Origin: Shewanella sp.
GTDB lineage: Bacteria; Pseudomonadota; Gammaproteobacteria; Enterobacterales; Shewanellaceae
Assembly: GCF_013214165.1 (NCBI RefSeq)
Contig: NZ_JABSSM010000001.1
Location: 83,018 to 147,017, forward strand
Direction: 5' to 3'
DNA: 64,000 bases
Part shown: one piece after another, positions 43,980 to 53,524 of the stretch
How positions within the stretch are numbered: the first letter of the stretch is position 1
Layout of the letters: each line of letters starts with the position of its first letter
Notes under the pieces: generated by a model
Seen by the model: the letters and a program-made list of their open reading frames with translations, nothing else
Databases searched by the model: none
Told to the model about the DNA's origin: nothing
Made by a program: the position numbers and the translations under genes

Positions 43980-45518
43980 CTATTTTTGCTTGCTGATCTT
44001 ATACTCTCTGAGCTTATTGGCGATGGCCGTGTGTGAAACCCCCAACTTCTTAGCCAGCTGACGCGTGCTTGGATATGCCGGGTAGAGTCGCCTTAGCAGG
44101 CTGGATTCAAACTGTTTCATCGCCTGATCTAAGCTGCCCTCAAATTGATGATCAAAATAACCGAATCCTTCCGCGTAGGAAGGCAATTTCAGGTGTTCCA
44201 CCGATAACTCGGCAGAGCCATCCCACATAGACACGGCCCTGAAGATGGCATTCTTTAGCTGACGTACATTCCCCGGCCAGGCATAGTTGAGTAAATGCTC
44301 CCGACATTGAGCCGAAATACGCCTGATTGGAATAGACAATTGTTGGCTATAATGCTCGAGGAACATCTCAGTCAACGGGATCACATCTACCTTGCGCTCA
44401 CGCAGTGAAGGCATGTGAAAACTCAATACATGGATCCGATAAAAGAGATCTTCTCTGAACTCACCGGTCTGACACAACTCAGCCAGGTTCTTCTGAGTCG
44501 AACAGATGATCCTGACATCGGCCCTCACCTCATTGTCTCCGCCTAACCGTCTGAAGGTTCCGTCCTGGAGTAAGCGAAGCAGTTTAACCTGTGCCGATTT
44601 AGACATCTCGGCAATCTCGTCGAGAAAAACGGTACCTCCCTTGCCCTCCTCGAAGAAACCTCTCTTCACCACAGTGCCGTTACTGACGAAACCAAATAGC
44701 TCCTCTTCGGCGGCACTGTCCGGCAAGGCCGCGCAGTTGATGGCAACGAAGGGATGCTCTCTGCGCATACTGGCATCGTGACAAGCCCTGGCCATCAGCT
44801 CCTTGCCCGTGCCTGTCTCACCAGTGATCAACAGGGGGGCATCGAGTTGCGCCATACGACGTGCCTGTACCAGCACCTCTTTCATCTTGTCACTGGTCAC
44901 AAGCACGTTTTCGAAACCTAAGGTCTGATTCTGGAGTGCATTAAACTGCTTGCCCACTCGTGCCGGTGATTTCAACGAGACTACGGCGCCTGCGAGTATG
45001 CTTTTCTCATTCTCATCGGGCAGATAGATGGGTAGCATCTCGGCTAGATACTCGTTTTGCCCTATGTTGACTCGGGTCGCCTGCGCCAGCACTAAATTCT
45101 CACTGAGCCAACGACTAAAGTTAAAGCCTTGCACCCAGTGGCTAAGCGGTTCATCGATTATTTCATGTTCGGCCATGCCCACCGTCATGAGTGCGGATTC
45201 ATTCACGATCCGCACCCGACCTTTCACATCGATTGAAAATACAGAGTCGGGCAGGGTTTTGAGCAAGGTTTTTAAGGCGTAATGCTCCTGCTCCGATGGC
45301 ATAAAAGACACGGTGCGGACATCATGCACCCCCTCCACTTTCCTGATCAGGGGCAATAATTCACTGAGTACATCGAAATTGACTTCGGCGAACTGCAGAT
45401 AGAGGAACCCTTGGTTACTGGCATCTATCGCGATAAGGTTGATGCCGTAACCTTCTAAAATCATCAAAATGTCTTTGGCCAGACCGACCCGGTCCAAGCA
45501 ACATACTTCAAGACGCAT
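43980..45518 (-). CDS. tyrR: Aromatic amino acid regulator TyrR
   Basis: 512 residues (E. coli TyrR has 513). N-terminal ACT domain (MRLEVCCLDRVGLAKDIL), PAS domain (about 80-190, DSVFSIDVKGRVRIVNESAL), AAA+ domain with Walker A GETGTGKE and Walker B GGTVFLDEIAEM, and a C-terminal helix-turn-helix YPSTRQLAKKLGVSHTAIANKLREY. The GAFTGA loop of sigma-54 activators is absent, as expected for TyrR. It binds tyrosine, phenylalanine or tryptophan and controls aromatic metabolism. Flanking phhA-phhB and fahA-maiA are likely targets. The ATG at 45518 matches the family start; an upstream in-frame start at 45584 overlaps a terminator. Confidence 0.95.
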   Translation of the reverse strand: MRLEVCCLDRVGLAKDILMILEGYGINLIAIDASNQGFLYLQFAEVNFDVLSELLPLIRKVEGVHDVRTVSFMPSEQEHYALKTLLKTLPDSVFSIDVKGRVRIVNESALMTVGMAEHEIIDEPLSHWVQGFNFSRWLSENLVLAQATRVNIGQNEYLAEMLPIYLPDENEKSILAGAVVSLKSPARVGKQFNALQNQTLGFENVLVTSDKMKEVLVQARRMAQLDAPLLITGETGTGKELMARACHDASMRREHPFVAINCAALPDSAAEEELFGFVSNGTVVKRGFFEEGKGGTVFLDEIAEMSKSAQVKLLRLLQDGTFRRLGGDNEVRADVRIICSTQKNLAELCQTGEFREDLFYRIHVLSFHMPSLRERKVDVIPLTEMFLEHYSQQLSIPIRRISAQCREHLLNYAWPGNVRQLKNAIFRAVSMWDGSAELSVEHLKLPSYAEGFGYFDHQFEGSLDQAMKQFESSLLRRLYPAYPSTRQLAKKLGVSHTAIANKLREYKISKQK

Positions 45519-45565
45519 ACTGTCAAATTTCCCTTTATTAATAGTATCGTTATTGGGATAACTCA

Positions 45566-45607
45566 CAAATAAAAAGCCGTCCATTTCAAATATGAAACTC
45601 GGCTTTT
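45566..45607 (-). terminator. Terminator between phhB and tyrR
   Basis: 8-bp stem AAAAGCCG / CGGCTTTT encloses a second small hairpin (TTTCA / TGAAA); a T-run follows on the minus strand. It closes the phhA-phhB transcript, so tyrR must start its own transcript within about 50 bases. Confidence 0.75.
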
Positions 45608-45740
45608 AGCAGTTCATCAAAGGCTTATACGTTAGAAGGTTATGATAAATGTGGCAAGTCTTGTTTACAGTACGAAGGGCGGTTTTGAAAAAAATGAGCA
45701 GACCAGATAAACTAACCTGCTGATTTTATATTAATTAATA

Positions 45741-46079
45741 TTACTTTAATAACTGGTCTGTCTTGGCTGCCATGATGAAATCGTTTTTATGCAGCCCCTT
45801 AATTGAATGAGACCACCAGGTCACAGTGACCTTGCCCCACTCGGTTAAGATCCCCGGATGATGAAATTCTGCCTCGGCCAGTTCCGCCAGCTCATTGGTG
45901 AATACCATGGCAAGCTTAAAATTTTTGAATTTGTAGACACGCTCTAACTGCATCACACCGTCACGCACTTCGACTCCCCAGTCGGGGATCATTCTGATAA
46001 GCTCTGCGAGCTCGCTGTCAGAAACTTTAGGCGCATCTATCTGGCACGCTTCACATTTCATTTCCGATAACTTAGACAT
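45741..46079 (-). CDS. phhB: Pterin-4-alpha-carbinolamine dehydratase PhhB
   Basis: 112 residues. It dehydrates 4a-hydroxytetrahydrobiopterin formed by phenylalanine hydroxylase, allowing cofactor recycling. The family core is present: [56 protein letters not shown], with the HHP catalytic region and the KGLHKNDF end. Two cysteines lie in the N-terminal CEACQ. It follows phhA by 73 bases on the same strand, the usual phhAB order. Confidence 0.96.
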   Translation of the reverse strand: MSKLSEMKCEACQIDAPKVSDSELAELIRMIPDWGVEVRDGVMQLERVYKFKNFKLAMVFTNELAELAEAEFHHPGILTEWGKVTVTWWSHSIKGLHKNDFIMAAKTDQLLK

Positions 46080-46152
46080 TATTCTTCCTTCTTATTTTAT
46101 GCTCGTAAACTAAATGACAAATATGGCACTTAGCAGATAAATTTGCTATGAC

Positions 46153-46950
46153 TTAACTGGCTTTAGATTTCGGCTCATACAGGGGGGCAAACATGCCTAG
46201 CTGTTTAGCTTCTGCGACGGCTCCCATGATATCCATCTCAGCGATTTCATCGAGAAACGATAAGCCGTCTATGGCGTAATAGACAGGCTGCATGATATCG
46301 ATGCGATAAGGTGTTCTTAACACATCGACCAGGTTAAAGGGTTTAATCTGTGGCCCACCACCCATCGCATATAAGGTTTCTCCCGGTGAACTCAATATAC
46401 CCCCGCCATAGATTGACAAGGAATCGTCTCGATTGCGGATCAGGCCAAACTCGACGGTAAACCAGTACAAACGAGCCAATAATACCCTGTCTTCCTTGCT
46501 AGCCGCCAAACCTAATTGTCCATAAGTATGCGAAAACTTAGCGAACGATTCGTTGGTCAACAGGGGACAATGACCGAAGACCTCATGGAAAATATCTGGT
46601 TCTCTTAAGTAATCAAATTCTTCTTTACTGCGGATAAAGGTGGCAACAGGAAACTCTCGATTAGCCAGCAGCTCAAAGAAGCGCTCGAAAGAGATCAACG
46701 CAGGCACTGCAGCCGTTTTCCAGCCCGTTAAATCCAACAACACCTTATCGATATCCTGAAGCTGTGGAATATTACTGTCCGATAAACCCAGATCGATCAA
46801 ACCTTGTTGATACTCACTGCAGGCATATGCGGATAAATTCCCCAGCTGTCTCGAATACAAGGCTTGCCAGATATCATGTTCTGCTTGAGGGTAATCGATG
46901 TGACCATCTGCATCTGGTAATCGAGCCACATACTCGGTATTTTTACTCAT
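46153..46950 (-). CDS. phhA: Phenylalanine 4-monooxygenase PhhA
   Basis: 265 residues. It hydroxylates phenylalanine to tyrosine using tetrahydropterin and oxygen. The iron triad is visible: two histidines in DIFHEVFGHCPLL and the glutamate in LYWFTVEFGLI. There is no N-terminal ACT regulatory domain, as is usual for bacterial enzymes. PhhB is directly downstream and tyrR follows, so the cluster converts Phe to Tyr and then (with fahA-maiA) degrades it. It is divergent from galU across a 369-base region. Confidence 0.97.
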   Translation of the reverse strand: MSKNTEYVARLPDADGHIDYPQAEHDIWQALYSRQLGNLSAYACSEYQQGLIDLGLSDSNIPQLQDIDKVLLDLTGWKTAAVPALISFERFFELLANREFPVATFIRSKEEFDYLREPDIFHEVFGHCPLLTNESFAKFSHTYGQLGLAASKEDRVLLARLYWFTVEFGLIRNRDDSLSIYGGGILSSPGETLYAMGGGPQIKPFNLVDVLRTPYRIDIMQPVYYAIDGLSFLDEIAEMDIMGAVAEAKQLGMFAPLYEPKSKAS

Positions 46951-47319
46951 GTCTTTTTACTTTACTCGTTATGGTTCCCTTATTCATACTCAATCAATCT
47001 AGCTTTTTTGTTAACTCCCTCACGGTTTATTGTTTGCCTAAACCCACACCAAGTTCGTAATCTTTCTGTTACAGCCTAAGTAATGAATATTGTAACCAAC
47101 TATAAATAATGACATTACCCCGTACCTTTAACTTTACGCTATATTATAGAAACACACTTTTACTCCTAAGTAGGCTAATAACATGGCTTTTCCTTGTCAG
47201 TTTATTAAAATAGAGCCATGAGGCTGGAATTATCACTGACTAAGCGAGTGATAAGCGACTAAACTCAGCAGGTTAAGCAGGTTTTGCAACCGAATTAGGC
47301 AACTAAGCGAAGGATAAAA
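46951..47319. other. Divergent promoter region phhA / galU
   Basis: 369 bases without a gene. An inverted pair GTTACA ... TGTAAC (about 47069-47096) is too widely spaced to be a standard TyrR box. A TATTATA stretch at about 47142 could be part of the galU promoter. No clear TGTAAA-N6-TTTACA TyrR site was found. Confidence 0.4.
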
Positions 47320-48243
47320 ATGAAACAAGCGCAAATACGTAAAGCTGTGATCCCGGTTGCGGGACTCGGAACAAGAATGCTTCCTGCGACTAAGGCCATT
47401 CCAAAAGAGATGCTGCCCGTCGTCGATAAGCCGCTAATTCAATATGTAGTCAATGAAGCCATCGCCGCAGGCATCAATGAAATCGTCCTGGTTACCCATG
47501 CCAGTAAGAATCCGATTGAAAACCATTTCGATACCAGTTTCGAACTCGAGGCCCAGCTAGAAAGACGAGTGAAACGTCAACTATTGACCGAAATACAGTC
47601 CATCTGTCCAACCGGTGTGACAGTGATCAGTGTCAGGCAAGCCCAAGCGAAAGGGTTAGGCCATGCTATCTTGTGCGCTAAGCCAGTGATCGGAGATGAG
47701 CCCTTTGCCGTACTATTACCCGATGTTATCGTCGATGAAGCCAGCTGCGACCTCAGCCAAGATAACCTGGCTGAAATGGTGAAGTTATTTAATTCAACCA
47801 ATGTCGGCCAGATCATGGTTGAAGGCGTGCCCTTAGAGCAAGTCAATCAATATGGTATCGCCGACGTCAATGGCAATCAGCTAAGGCCCGGTGATTCTGC
47901 GCCTTTAGCTCAGCTGGTAGAGAAACCCAGCATAGAAGAGGCGCCATCAAATCTGGCCGTCGTCGGGCGTTACATCCTACCCGCAGACATTTGGCCATTA
48001 CTGGCCAAGACTCCAGCTGGGGCAGGAGATGAGATTCAGCTCACCGATGCCATCGCCATGATGATGGAAAAGCAGACAGTAAATGCCTATTACATGAAGG
48101 GCAAGAGCCACGATTGCGGCAACAAGCTGGGATATATGCAGGCCAACATAGAACATGCACTGCGCCATAAACAGATAGGTCCAGATTTCAAACAATATCT
48201 AATTAATCTAGTCACACAGTTAAACGAGGAAAAACAGTCATGA
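47320..48243 (+). CDS. galU: UTP-glucose-1-phosphate uridylyltransferase GalU
   Basis: 307 residues. It makes UDP-glucose from UTP and glucose-1-phosphate. The N-terminal nucleotide-binding motif is [35 protein letters not shown]; the sugar-site segments [11 protein letters not shown] and [31 protein letters not shown] follow. A strong AAGGA site precedes the ATG. It overlaps galE by ATGA, forming a two-gene unit for UDP-glucose and UDP-galactose. These are plausible donors for the polysaccharide locus 25 kb away, which has no sugar-nucleotide genes of its own. Confidence 0.97.
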   Translation: MKQAQIRKAVIPVAGLGTRMLPATKAIPKEMLPVVDKPLIQYVVNEAIAAGINEIVLVTHASKNPIENHFDTSFELEAQLERRVKRQLLTEIQSICPTGVTVISVRQAQAKGLGHAILCAKPVIGDEPFAVLLPDVIVDEASCDLSQDNLAEMVKLFNSTNVGQIMVEGVPLEQVNQYGIADVNGNQLRPGDSAPLAQLVEKPSIEEAPSNLAVVGRYILPADIWPLLAKTPAGAGDEIQLTDAIAMMMEKQTVNAYYMKGKSHDCGNKLGYMQANIEHALRHKQIGPDFKQYLINLVTQLNEEKQS

Positions 48244-49253
48244 CCATATTAGTCACAGGCGGCGCGGGTTATATCGGCAGCCATACAGTGGTAGAGCTGT
48301 TAAATGCGGGACAAGACGTGGTTATCGTCGACAACCTAGTAAACTCAAGCATCGAAGCCCTACATAGAGTAGAAGAGATCAGCGGAAAATCAGTCACATT
48401 TTATCAAGGTGATGTGCTCAATAAAGCCTTCCTGCAGAAGGTGTTTAGTGACCATAAAATCCAGTCTGTGATCCATTTTGCCGGGCTCAAAGCCGTTGGT
48501 GAATCTGTGGCCCAGCCATTACGCTATTATGAGAACAATGTCACCGGCACCTTAGTCCTATGCGAAGTCATGGCGGCTAACCATGTTAAAAATCTCGTTT
48601 TTAGCTCGTCGGCCACCGTTTACGGCGATCCTGCCAGCCTGCCTATCACCGAAGACTTTCCCACAGGTGCCACTAACCCCTATGGTCAGTCTAAGCTGAT
48701 GGTCGAACATATATTACAAGATCTGCATCATTCAGATCCTAGCTGGAACATCGCCATACTGCGCTACTTCAATCCCGTAGGCGCTCACTCGAGTGGCCGT
48801 ATAGGCGAAGATCCTAATGATATACCCAATAACCTGATGCCGTTTATCGCTCAGGTAGCCGTGGGGAAACGTGATAAACTCAGCGTATTCGGTGATGATT
48901 ACGACACCCATGATGGCACCGGAGTGCGTGATTATATTCATGTGGTCGATCTGGCCATAGGTCATCTAAGGGCGTTAGATAAACTCAACACTCGGTCTGG
49001 CTTGGTAACCTATAACTTAGGCACAGGCCAAGGTTACAGCGTCATCGATATGGTGAAAGCCTTTGAGAATGCCTGCGGTAAGCCCATCAAGTATCAAGTT
49101 GTCCCACGCCGCCCAGGAGATATTGCCGCTTGTTATGCCAACCCGGATAAAGCCCAGAGCGAGCTTAACTGGAAAGCGACCCATGGCCTAGAAGATATGG
49201 CCAGTAGCAGTTGGCACTGGCAGTCGAGTAATCCTAACGGCTATGGACAATAG
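48240..49253 (+). CDS. galE: UDP-glucose 4-epimerase GalE
   Basis: 337 residues, short-chain dehydrogenase/epimerase family. The NAD-binding glycine motif is [10 protein letters not shown] near the N-terminus; catalysis uses Ser in FSSSATVYG and the Tyr-x3-Lys of NPYGQSK. The C-terminal substrate half includes [18 protein letters not shown] and [14 protein letters not shown]. It interconverts UDP-glucose and UDP-galactose. It starts by ATGA overlap with galU and is followed by a strong terminator. Confidence 0.97.
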   Translation: MTILVTGGAGYIGSHTVVELLNAGQDVVIVDNLVNSSIEALHRVEEISGKSVTFYQGDVLNKAFLQKVFSDHKIQSVIHFAGLKAVGESVAQPLRYYENNVTGTLVLCEVMAANHVKNLVFSSSATVYGDPASLPITEDFPTGATNPYGQSKLMVEHILQDLHHSDPSWNIAILRYFNPVGAHSSGRIGEDPNDIPNNLMPFIAQVAVGKRDKLSVFGDDYDTHDGTGVRDYIHVVDLAIGHLRALDKLNTRSGLVTYNLGTGQGYSVIDMVKAFENACGKPIKYQVVPRRPGDIAACYANPDKAQSELNWKATHGLEDMASSSWHWQSSNPNGYGQ

Positions 49254-49262
49254 ACTATAAGT

Positions 49263-49308
49263 TAAGGTCCTAAGCTTGAATATAAGAGGGTTTTAGGACC
49301 TTAGTTTT
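49263..49308 (+). terminator. Terminator of galU-galE
   Basis: 11-bp stem TAAGGTCCTAA / TTAGGACCTTA with a 19-base loop, then G-TTTT. The stem ends just before napF, so napF needs its own promoter or readthrough. Confidence 0.8.
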
Positions 49309-49329
49309 CACTTAATGAAGCAGTATCAA

Positions 49330-49815
49330 ATGAGTAATATTAATCAGGGTCGTCGACGCCTTTTTAGTCGAAAAAAGTCCAACGCCATACGTCCGCCATG
49401 GAGTAAAACAGATATCGAATTCACCGATATCTGCACCCGCTGTGATAAGTGCATCAAGGCCTGCGAGACACAGATTATTTTCCGGGGTGATGGTGGTTTT
49501 CCTGAGATTAACTTTGCCGATGACGAGTGTACCTTCTGTAAGAAGTGCGTTGAAGTTTGCCCCGAGCCATTGTTTCTCGATACCGAACAAGCCCCCTGGG
49601 AATTAAAGGCTGGTGTACAGGAGTCCTGTCTGGCATATAAAGGAGTCTGGTGCCAAAGCTGTAAAGATGCCTGCGATGAGCGCGCCATCAGCTTTAAATC
49701 CGCCATCGGCCAGGCGCCTAAACCTGTGATAAACACAGACCTATGCACCGGCTGCGGCGCCTGTGCTTCTCCCTGCCCCAGCAATGCCATCCACTTTCTG
49801 TCCCTTGGCCCATAA
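49330..49815 (+). CDS. napF: Ferredoxin-type protein NapF
   Basis: About 161 residues with three four-cysteine clusters: CTRCDKCIKACE, CTFCKKCVEVCP and CTGCGACASPCP, each fitting a 4Fe-4S ligand set. A further WCQSCKDACDE block lies between the second and third. The N-terminal RRRLFSRKK and the overall spacing match NapF, a cytoplasmic iron-sulphur protein that assists maturation of the periplasmic nitrate reductase catalytic subunit NapA. No other nap gene is nearby, so it is an orphan here. The start is uncertain: ATG at 49315 or 49330, neither with a strong ribosome site. Confidence 0.87.
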   Translation: MSNINQGRRRLFSRKKSNAIRPPWSKTDIEFTDICTRCDKCIKACETQIIFRGDGGFPEINFADDECTFCKKCVEVCPEPLFLDTEQAPWELKAGVQESCLAYKGVWCQSCKDACDERAISFKSAIGQAPKPVINTDLCTGCGACASPCPSNAIHFLSLGP

Positions 49816-49948
49816 ACAGAGCGATTGCTCTAGTCGACTCAAACAAGGCACAGCCAAAAAATGACTAAAATGTGCCCAATATTAGTGGTGTGTTTACTGT
49901 TAATAAAAGGTTAATATCAATTTATTCAGGGTCTATTTGTAGAGCATT

Positions 49949-50368
49949 ATGTTCGGAAATAAAAAAAACAACACAGGACTCACCTTCGTAGCCCAGGGTA
50001 CAAAAATCTCAGGCGAGAGCCACTTTACCGGGGAAGCGCTCATCGGGGGAGAGGTGTACGGCAAGGTAAGCTCAACGGGGAAAATCACCATAGAACTTGA
50101 GGGTTATGTTGATGGAGAACTGAACTGTGAGGAGCTGAAAGTCTCGGGTAGCTTCAAGGGCAAGCTTAAGTGTAAAAAACTCAATATCACCAGCACAGGC
50201 ACAGTCGAAGGTGAGATAGCCTGTGAGTCTATGGAGATATTTGAGGGGGGTCAGTTTATCGGTATGCGTGTAAGAGAAGATATCGCCTTATTGAACACAG
50301 TTCCACTGAACCAAGACAGTCACACTGAGCCTAAAGCAGATATTCAAGCTGAGCGACAAGCAAACTGA
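49949..50368 (+). CDS. Bactofilin (polymer-forming cytoskeletal protein)
   Basis: 139 residues. The centre is a right-handed beta-helix-type bactofilin domain with repeated G-x-hydrophobic steps (ISGESHFTGEALIGGEVYGKVSSTGKITIELEGYVDGEL ... LKVSGSFKGKLKCKKLNITSTGTVEGEI). Short unstructured ends flank it (MFGNKKNN at the start, Gln/Glu-rich tail). Bactofilins assemble non-polar filaments at the inner membrane and often position cell-wall or polysaccharide machinery. No peptidase (M23) partner lies beside it. Confidence 0.9.
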   Translation: MFGNKKNNTGLTFVAQGTKISGESHFTGEALIGGEVYGKVSSTGKITIELEGYVDGELNCEELKVSGSFKGKLKCKKLNITSTGTVEGEIACESMEIFEGGQFIGMRVREDIALLNTVPLNQDSHTEPKADIQAERQAN

Positions 50369-50416
50369 ATTAACCCGCTGTAACTCATTGACCTCATCTG
50401 CGGTAAATACAGTTCC

Positions 50417-50437
50417 AGGCGCCTTCCTAGGGCGCCT
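50417..50437. terminator. GC-rich hairpin between bactofilin and convergent gene
   Basis: 7-bp stem AGGCGCC / GGCGCCT with a 7-base loop between convergent genes. There is no T-run on either strand, so its role as terminator is uncertain. Confidence 0.4.
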
Positions 50438-50452
50438 ACTCCAGCGACAAGG

Positions 50453-51130
50453 CTACTCTTGGACTTGTCTTACCTTTAGCAGGTATTCTCTGAGCAGTTT
50501 AACAAACTCATCGGCGGGCCTGTCCAGACAATCTATGGGGATATAAATATGAAACCCCATGTTTTTGCTTAACATTTCACATCTGTGACCGAACATAGCC
50601 AGGACACCTCTGTAGCGCTCATCATTGACCTCTAATGGGGTAAACTCTGAGTTCATATAGGCTTCGAACTCGATTAAGTCTTCATCCAGGGTGACCGCAG
50701 ACATCAACAAGGGTCGCTGCTCGGTTAACAGGCCTGTGGCCAGTCGACCGGGTATCATGTCCAGCACTGGGTTGATTCGCTTGAGTTTGAAACCTATGTA
50801 TGGCAATTGGATAGGCTCGAAACCATCCAGTCCACGAGGAATGTCTATCCTCTGTACATTATCCCACTCGATGAAAATACTGCCACGTCTGTGGTGATAC
50901 TTAAGCCCTTGCTGGTTAAGCTCCAGGCTGATTTCAGGCTCAAGAATTTTGGACACTCCGAGCACTATAGATATTGCCCCTAACGAGAAGCAGAGCATAC
51001 CAGGGGCAAACATGGCTGTAGAGGACAAAAACAAGCCTATGCTTATTGTCAGTAGTATCGCACCGACTAAGGTCAAGGTTCTGCTGTTACGTTTAAATTT
51101 CGAGTTGATCTGTACTAGTTCAATATCCAA
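50453..51130 (-). CDS. Membrane protein of unknown function, DUF2982-like
   Basis: 225 residues. Two adjacent helices near the N-terminus (about 18-62: LTLVGAILLTISIGLFLSS and MLCFSLGAISIVLGVSKIL) are followed by a long cytosolic or periplasmic domain with PH-like strands (ISLELNQQGLKYHHRRGSIFIEWDNVQRIDIPRG). The pattern recalls the DUF2982 family found in marine gammaproteobacteria; this is from memory and not certain. No function is known. It lies upstream of nothing obvious and convergent with the bactofilin gene. Confidence 0.7.
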   Translation of the reverse strand: MDIELVQINSKFKRNSRTLTLVGAILLTISIGLFLSSTAMFAPGMLCFSLGAISIVLGVSKILEPEISLELNQQGLKYHHRRGSIFIEWDNVQRIDIPRGLDGFEPIQLPYIGFKLKRINPVLDMIPGRLATGLLTEQRPLLMSAVTLDEDLIEFEAYMNSEFTPLEVNDERYRGVLAMFGHRCEMLSKNMGFHIYIPIDCLDRPADEFVKLLREYLLKVRQVQE

Positions 51131-51192
51131 GAGTTATCCTAAAAAGATCTATTTACTGCTATTGAGTTTTAATTACTTGTTTTACACCAGTC

Positions 51193-51936
51193 CTAGCCAC
51201 TTTCATATTTAAGCGTAAACCAGAGTCTGCCGACATATTCATGAATGGCGCGCTGAGATGAGAGTAAGTTATTGGCATCCAGCTGCCACCAATAGCCTTG
51301 TCTGGTGATAAAATCTGTGGGGGCGGCTTCTGGGCTTAAACCTTGGCCTTGAAAAATGGCCATGGATCTAGGCAAATGAGTTGCCGAGGTGACGAGCCTA
51401 AATGGATGGGTACCCATCTCCCATTGAAGATATTGGGCTTCTTCTATGGTGTCTTTAGCTAATGGGAACGTAATAATTCTATCTTTAGGGATCCCAAGCT
51501 GCATGGCAGCTGCAGCCATGATGTGAGCATGAGGCGTTTTAGAGGCACTTCCGCCCCAGCCGCTAACAATCAGAATACAATCTTTGCCGAGTCTATACTG
51601 GCGTACGCCTTCGGTTAATCTAGCCAAAGCTGTGGCCGATAACTGATGCACGGCGCCGCCGGGGATGTCATCATCATGGCCACTGCCGAGCACCATGACT
51701 AAACAGCTGGCACCTATGGCTTGGTTATTGACCTTATATTGATTTTCAAGAGAAGCCGTTAATAAATTACTCCCCACCGAGCTACTCAAAAAGACCAGAA
51801 TGACCACGGCAACAGCCAACACGAAACGAACCCTATTACGGTTTCTCAGCATCAGGATGCAAAATAGCAATAATAGAACAAGCAAAGGAATTGGCATAAA
51901 GAGTTGCGAGAGTGCTTTTTTAAGCTCAAACATCAT
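51193..51936 (-). CDS. elyC: Envelope biogenesis factor ElyC (DUF218)
   Basis: 247 residues. Two N-terminal helices (about 8-27 and 35-53) precede a periplasmic DUF218/YdcF domain: LVMVLGSGHDD, LARLTEGVRQYRLGKDCILIVSGWGG and FRLVTSATHLPRSMAIFQGQGLSPEAAPTDF. The start MMFELKKALSQLFMPIPLL aligns with E. coli ElyC (MLFTLKKVIGNMLLPLPLM). ElyC is needed for peptidoglycan assembly at low temperature and is linked to undecaprenyl-phosphate carrier metabolism. The catalytic role of the domain is not settled. Confidence 0.87.
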   Translation of the reverse strand: MMFELKKALSQLFMPIPLLVLLLLFCILMLRNRNRVRFVLAVAVVILVFLSSSVGSNLLTASLENQYKVNNQAIGASCLVMVLGSGHDDDIPGGAVHQLSATALARLTEGVRQYRLGKDCILIVSGWGGSASKTPHAHIMAAAAMQLGIPKDRIITFPLAKDTIEEAQYLQWEMGTHPFRLVTSATHLPRSMAIFQGQGLSPEAAPTDFITRQGYWWQLDANNLLSSQRAIHEYVGRLWFTLKYESG

Positions 51937-52000
51937 GTTGCTAGCCCGGTGAACCTAATTTTGGGCTAGTCTAACATAAGTCGTTATATCTGTAGCTTTA

Positions 52001-52028
52001 GGTGTTTAGTATTAGGCGTTTAGTATTA
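52001..52028 (-). repeat. Two tandem 14-bp repeats (GGYGTTTAGTATTA)
   Basis: GGTGTTTAGTATTA and GGCGTTTAGTATTA lie back to back between mak and elyC. Small and outside coding sequence. Confidence 0.85.
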
Positions 52029-52059
52029 GCATCGAACACCTTTATTAGTGGGATTGGCA

Positions 52060-52950
52060 TTACCACAGCCAAGCGGCCCCCCGCACTCCAGATGAGCAGC
52101 CATAACGGTTCTGCACCACAGGGGTACGGCACTCGCCGCCAAGCACATATTTTGCTAACACTTGGGACAGCTTAGGATAGATGGCATCGATATTGGACAT
52201 GCCTCCGCCCAACACGACCACATCCGGATCGAGTGTATTGATCACATGGGCAAGGGATCTGGCCAACCTGTCTATGTAGCGCTCAAATGCCGCAACGGCC
52301 CGTGCATCATCGGCATCGACCAGCTCCATGATCTCTGAGCCCTTGGTGGCATTACCGCCGGCCAGGTTATAATCCCGCACGAAACCAGTACCGGAAATGA
52401 AGGTCTCGATGCAGTCATTATTACCACAGAAACACGAGGTGGAATTAAACTCCTGTGTCGACATCCATGGCAGTGGGTTATGGCCCCACTCGCCACATAT
52501 TCCATTACCGCCACTGTGAACGCGGCCATTGATGGCGATACCACCGCCACAGCCCGTGCCTATGATGACGCCAAACACCATGCCTTTACCCGCGCCCGCA
52601 CCATCGGTGGCTTCAGAGACGGCGAAACAGTTAGCATCGTTAGCGACCCTGACTTCACGATTCAGACGATGACCTAAGTCAATATCCAGAGGCTTACCAT
52701 TAATCCAGGTCGAGTTTGCATTCTTGACTAAGCCTGAAAAGGGCGAGATAGCCCCCGGGAAACCGACACCGACACTCCCCGTCATGCCGAGTGTCGTCTC
52801 GGCTTCATTCACTAGACTCACGATAGTGTCGAGTGTAGCCTCATACTCTCTAGGTGTAGGCAAACGTTTCCTAAATAGCTCTTTTCCATCATCATTCAAG
52901 GCTACCAGCTCTATTTTAGTACCACCAAGATCAACGCCCATTCGCAACAT
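52060..52950 (-). CDS. mak: ROK-family fructokinase Mak
   Basis: 297 residues. ATP-binding [16 protein letters not shown] at the N-terminus, ROK signature region with zinc ligands ([24 protein letters not shown]), and the catalytic Asp in [15 protein letters not shown]. It closely follows E. coli Mak: [35 protein letters not shown] and [14 protein letters not shown]. It phosphorylates fructose, possibly mannose or other hexoses, at C6. The ATG at 52950 follows GGAG; a longer in-frame start at 53010 has no support. Confidence 0.92.
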   Translation of the reverse strand: MLRMGVDLGGTKIELVALNDDGKELFRKRLPTPREYEATLDTIVSLVNEAETTLGMTGSVGVGFPGAISPFSGLVKNANSTWINGKPLDIDLGHRLNREVRVANDANCFAVSEATDGAGAGKGMVFGVIIGTGCGGGIAINGRVHSGGNGICGEWGHNPLPWMSTQEFNSTSCFCGNNDCIETFISGTGFVRDYNLAGGNATKGSEIMELVDADDARAVAAFERYIDRLARSLAHVINTLDPDVVVLGGGMSNIDAIYPKLSQVLAKYVLGGECRTPVVQNRYGCSSGVRGAAWLW

Positions 52951-53524
52951 CTGTCTTACTCCACTATCCAATCTGATTAATTTTTGACTATTTCGCCCTG
53001 CCTGGCACACTCACGTTACTCCCCAACGTGATAACTATATCAGTAAACACGAGCAACATTTAACGGCATTTAATAACATTTTCATCGAAACACATCGAAA
53101 ATGTGCTAGTTAACCTCATCTATACTCGCCAGATTAAGTTAAGCTACGAGTGAAAGGTAGCCAGCTCAAGCGTACTGCAATCGTATTCACCATCGACTCA
53201 CTTAAATAGATAACCCAGTTTTCGAGTGCGATATCGAGTCTCACCCCACTAGAAAAATCAGCAAGTTAAAGAATAAGGAAACGCTATTATACCCTTTACC
53301 CAGATAAGCACCTGACCTCGACTGCTTGCTTGTGAAAAAATCCATCTCTTTATTCACTCCTCCTTTTCCCAATCGACATCAAAAATAAAGCGAAACACAC
53401 ATAAAATAAATAGGCATCAAATCTACACGATACGATAAATATATTTTACACAGTTTCTCATCTCAATACTGTCACACATGGCTTAAATCACTTAGAATTC
53501 CCGCCAATGAAATAAGGGATTACC
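52951..53524. other. Intergenic region between mak and the Wzi-like gene
   Basis: About 570 AT-rich bases with no gene, RNA or clear hairpin seen. It must hold divergent promoters for mak and for the outer-membrane gene. A TGGCAC occurs at 53003, but the matching -12 GC is absent, so it is not a sigma-54 site. Confidence 0.4.

Noticed and set aside
46951..47319. TyrR box between phhA and galU
   Set aside because: The only inverted pair (GTTACA ... TGTAAC) is spaced far more widely than TGTAAA-N6-TTTACA.
53003..53018. Sigma-54 promoter before the Wzi-like gene
   Set aside because: TGGCAC is present but the -12 GC is missing at the required spacing.
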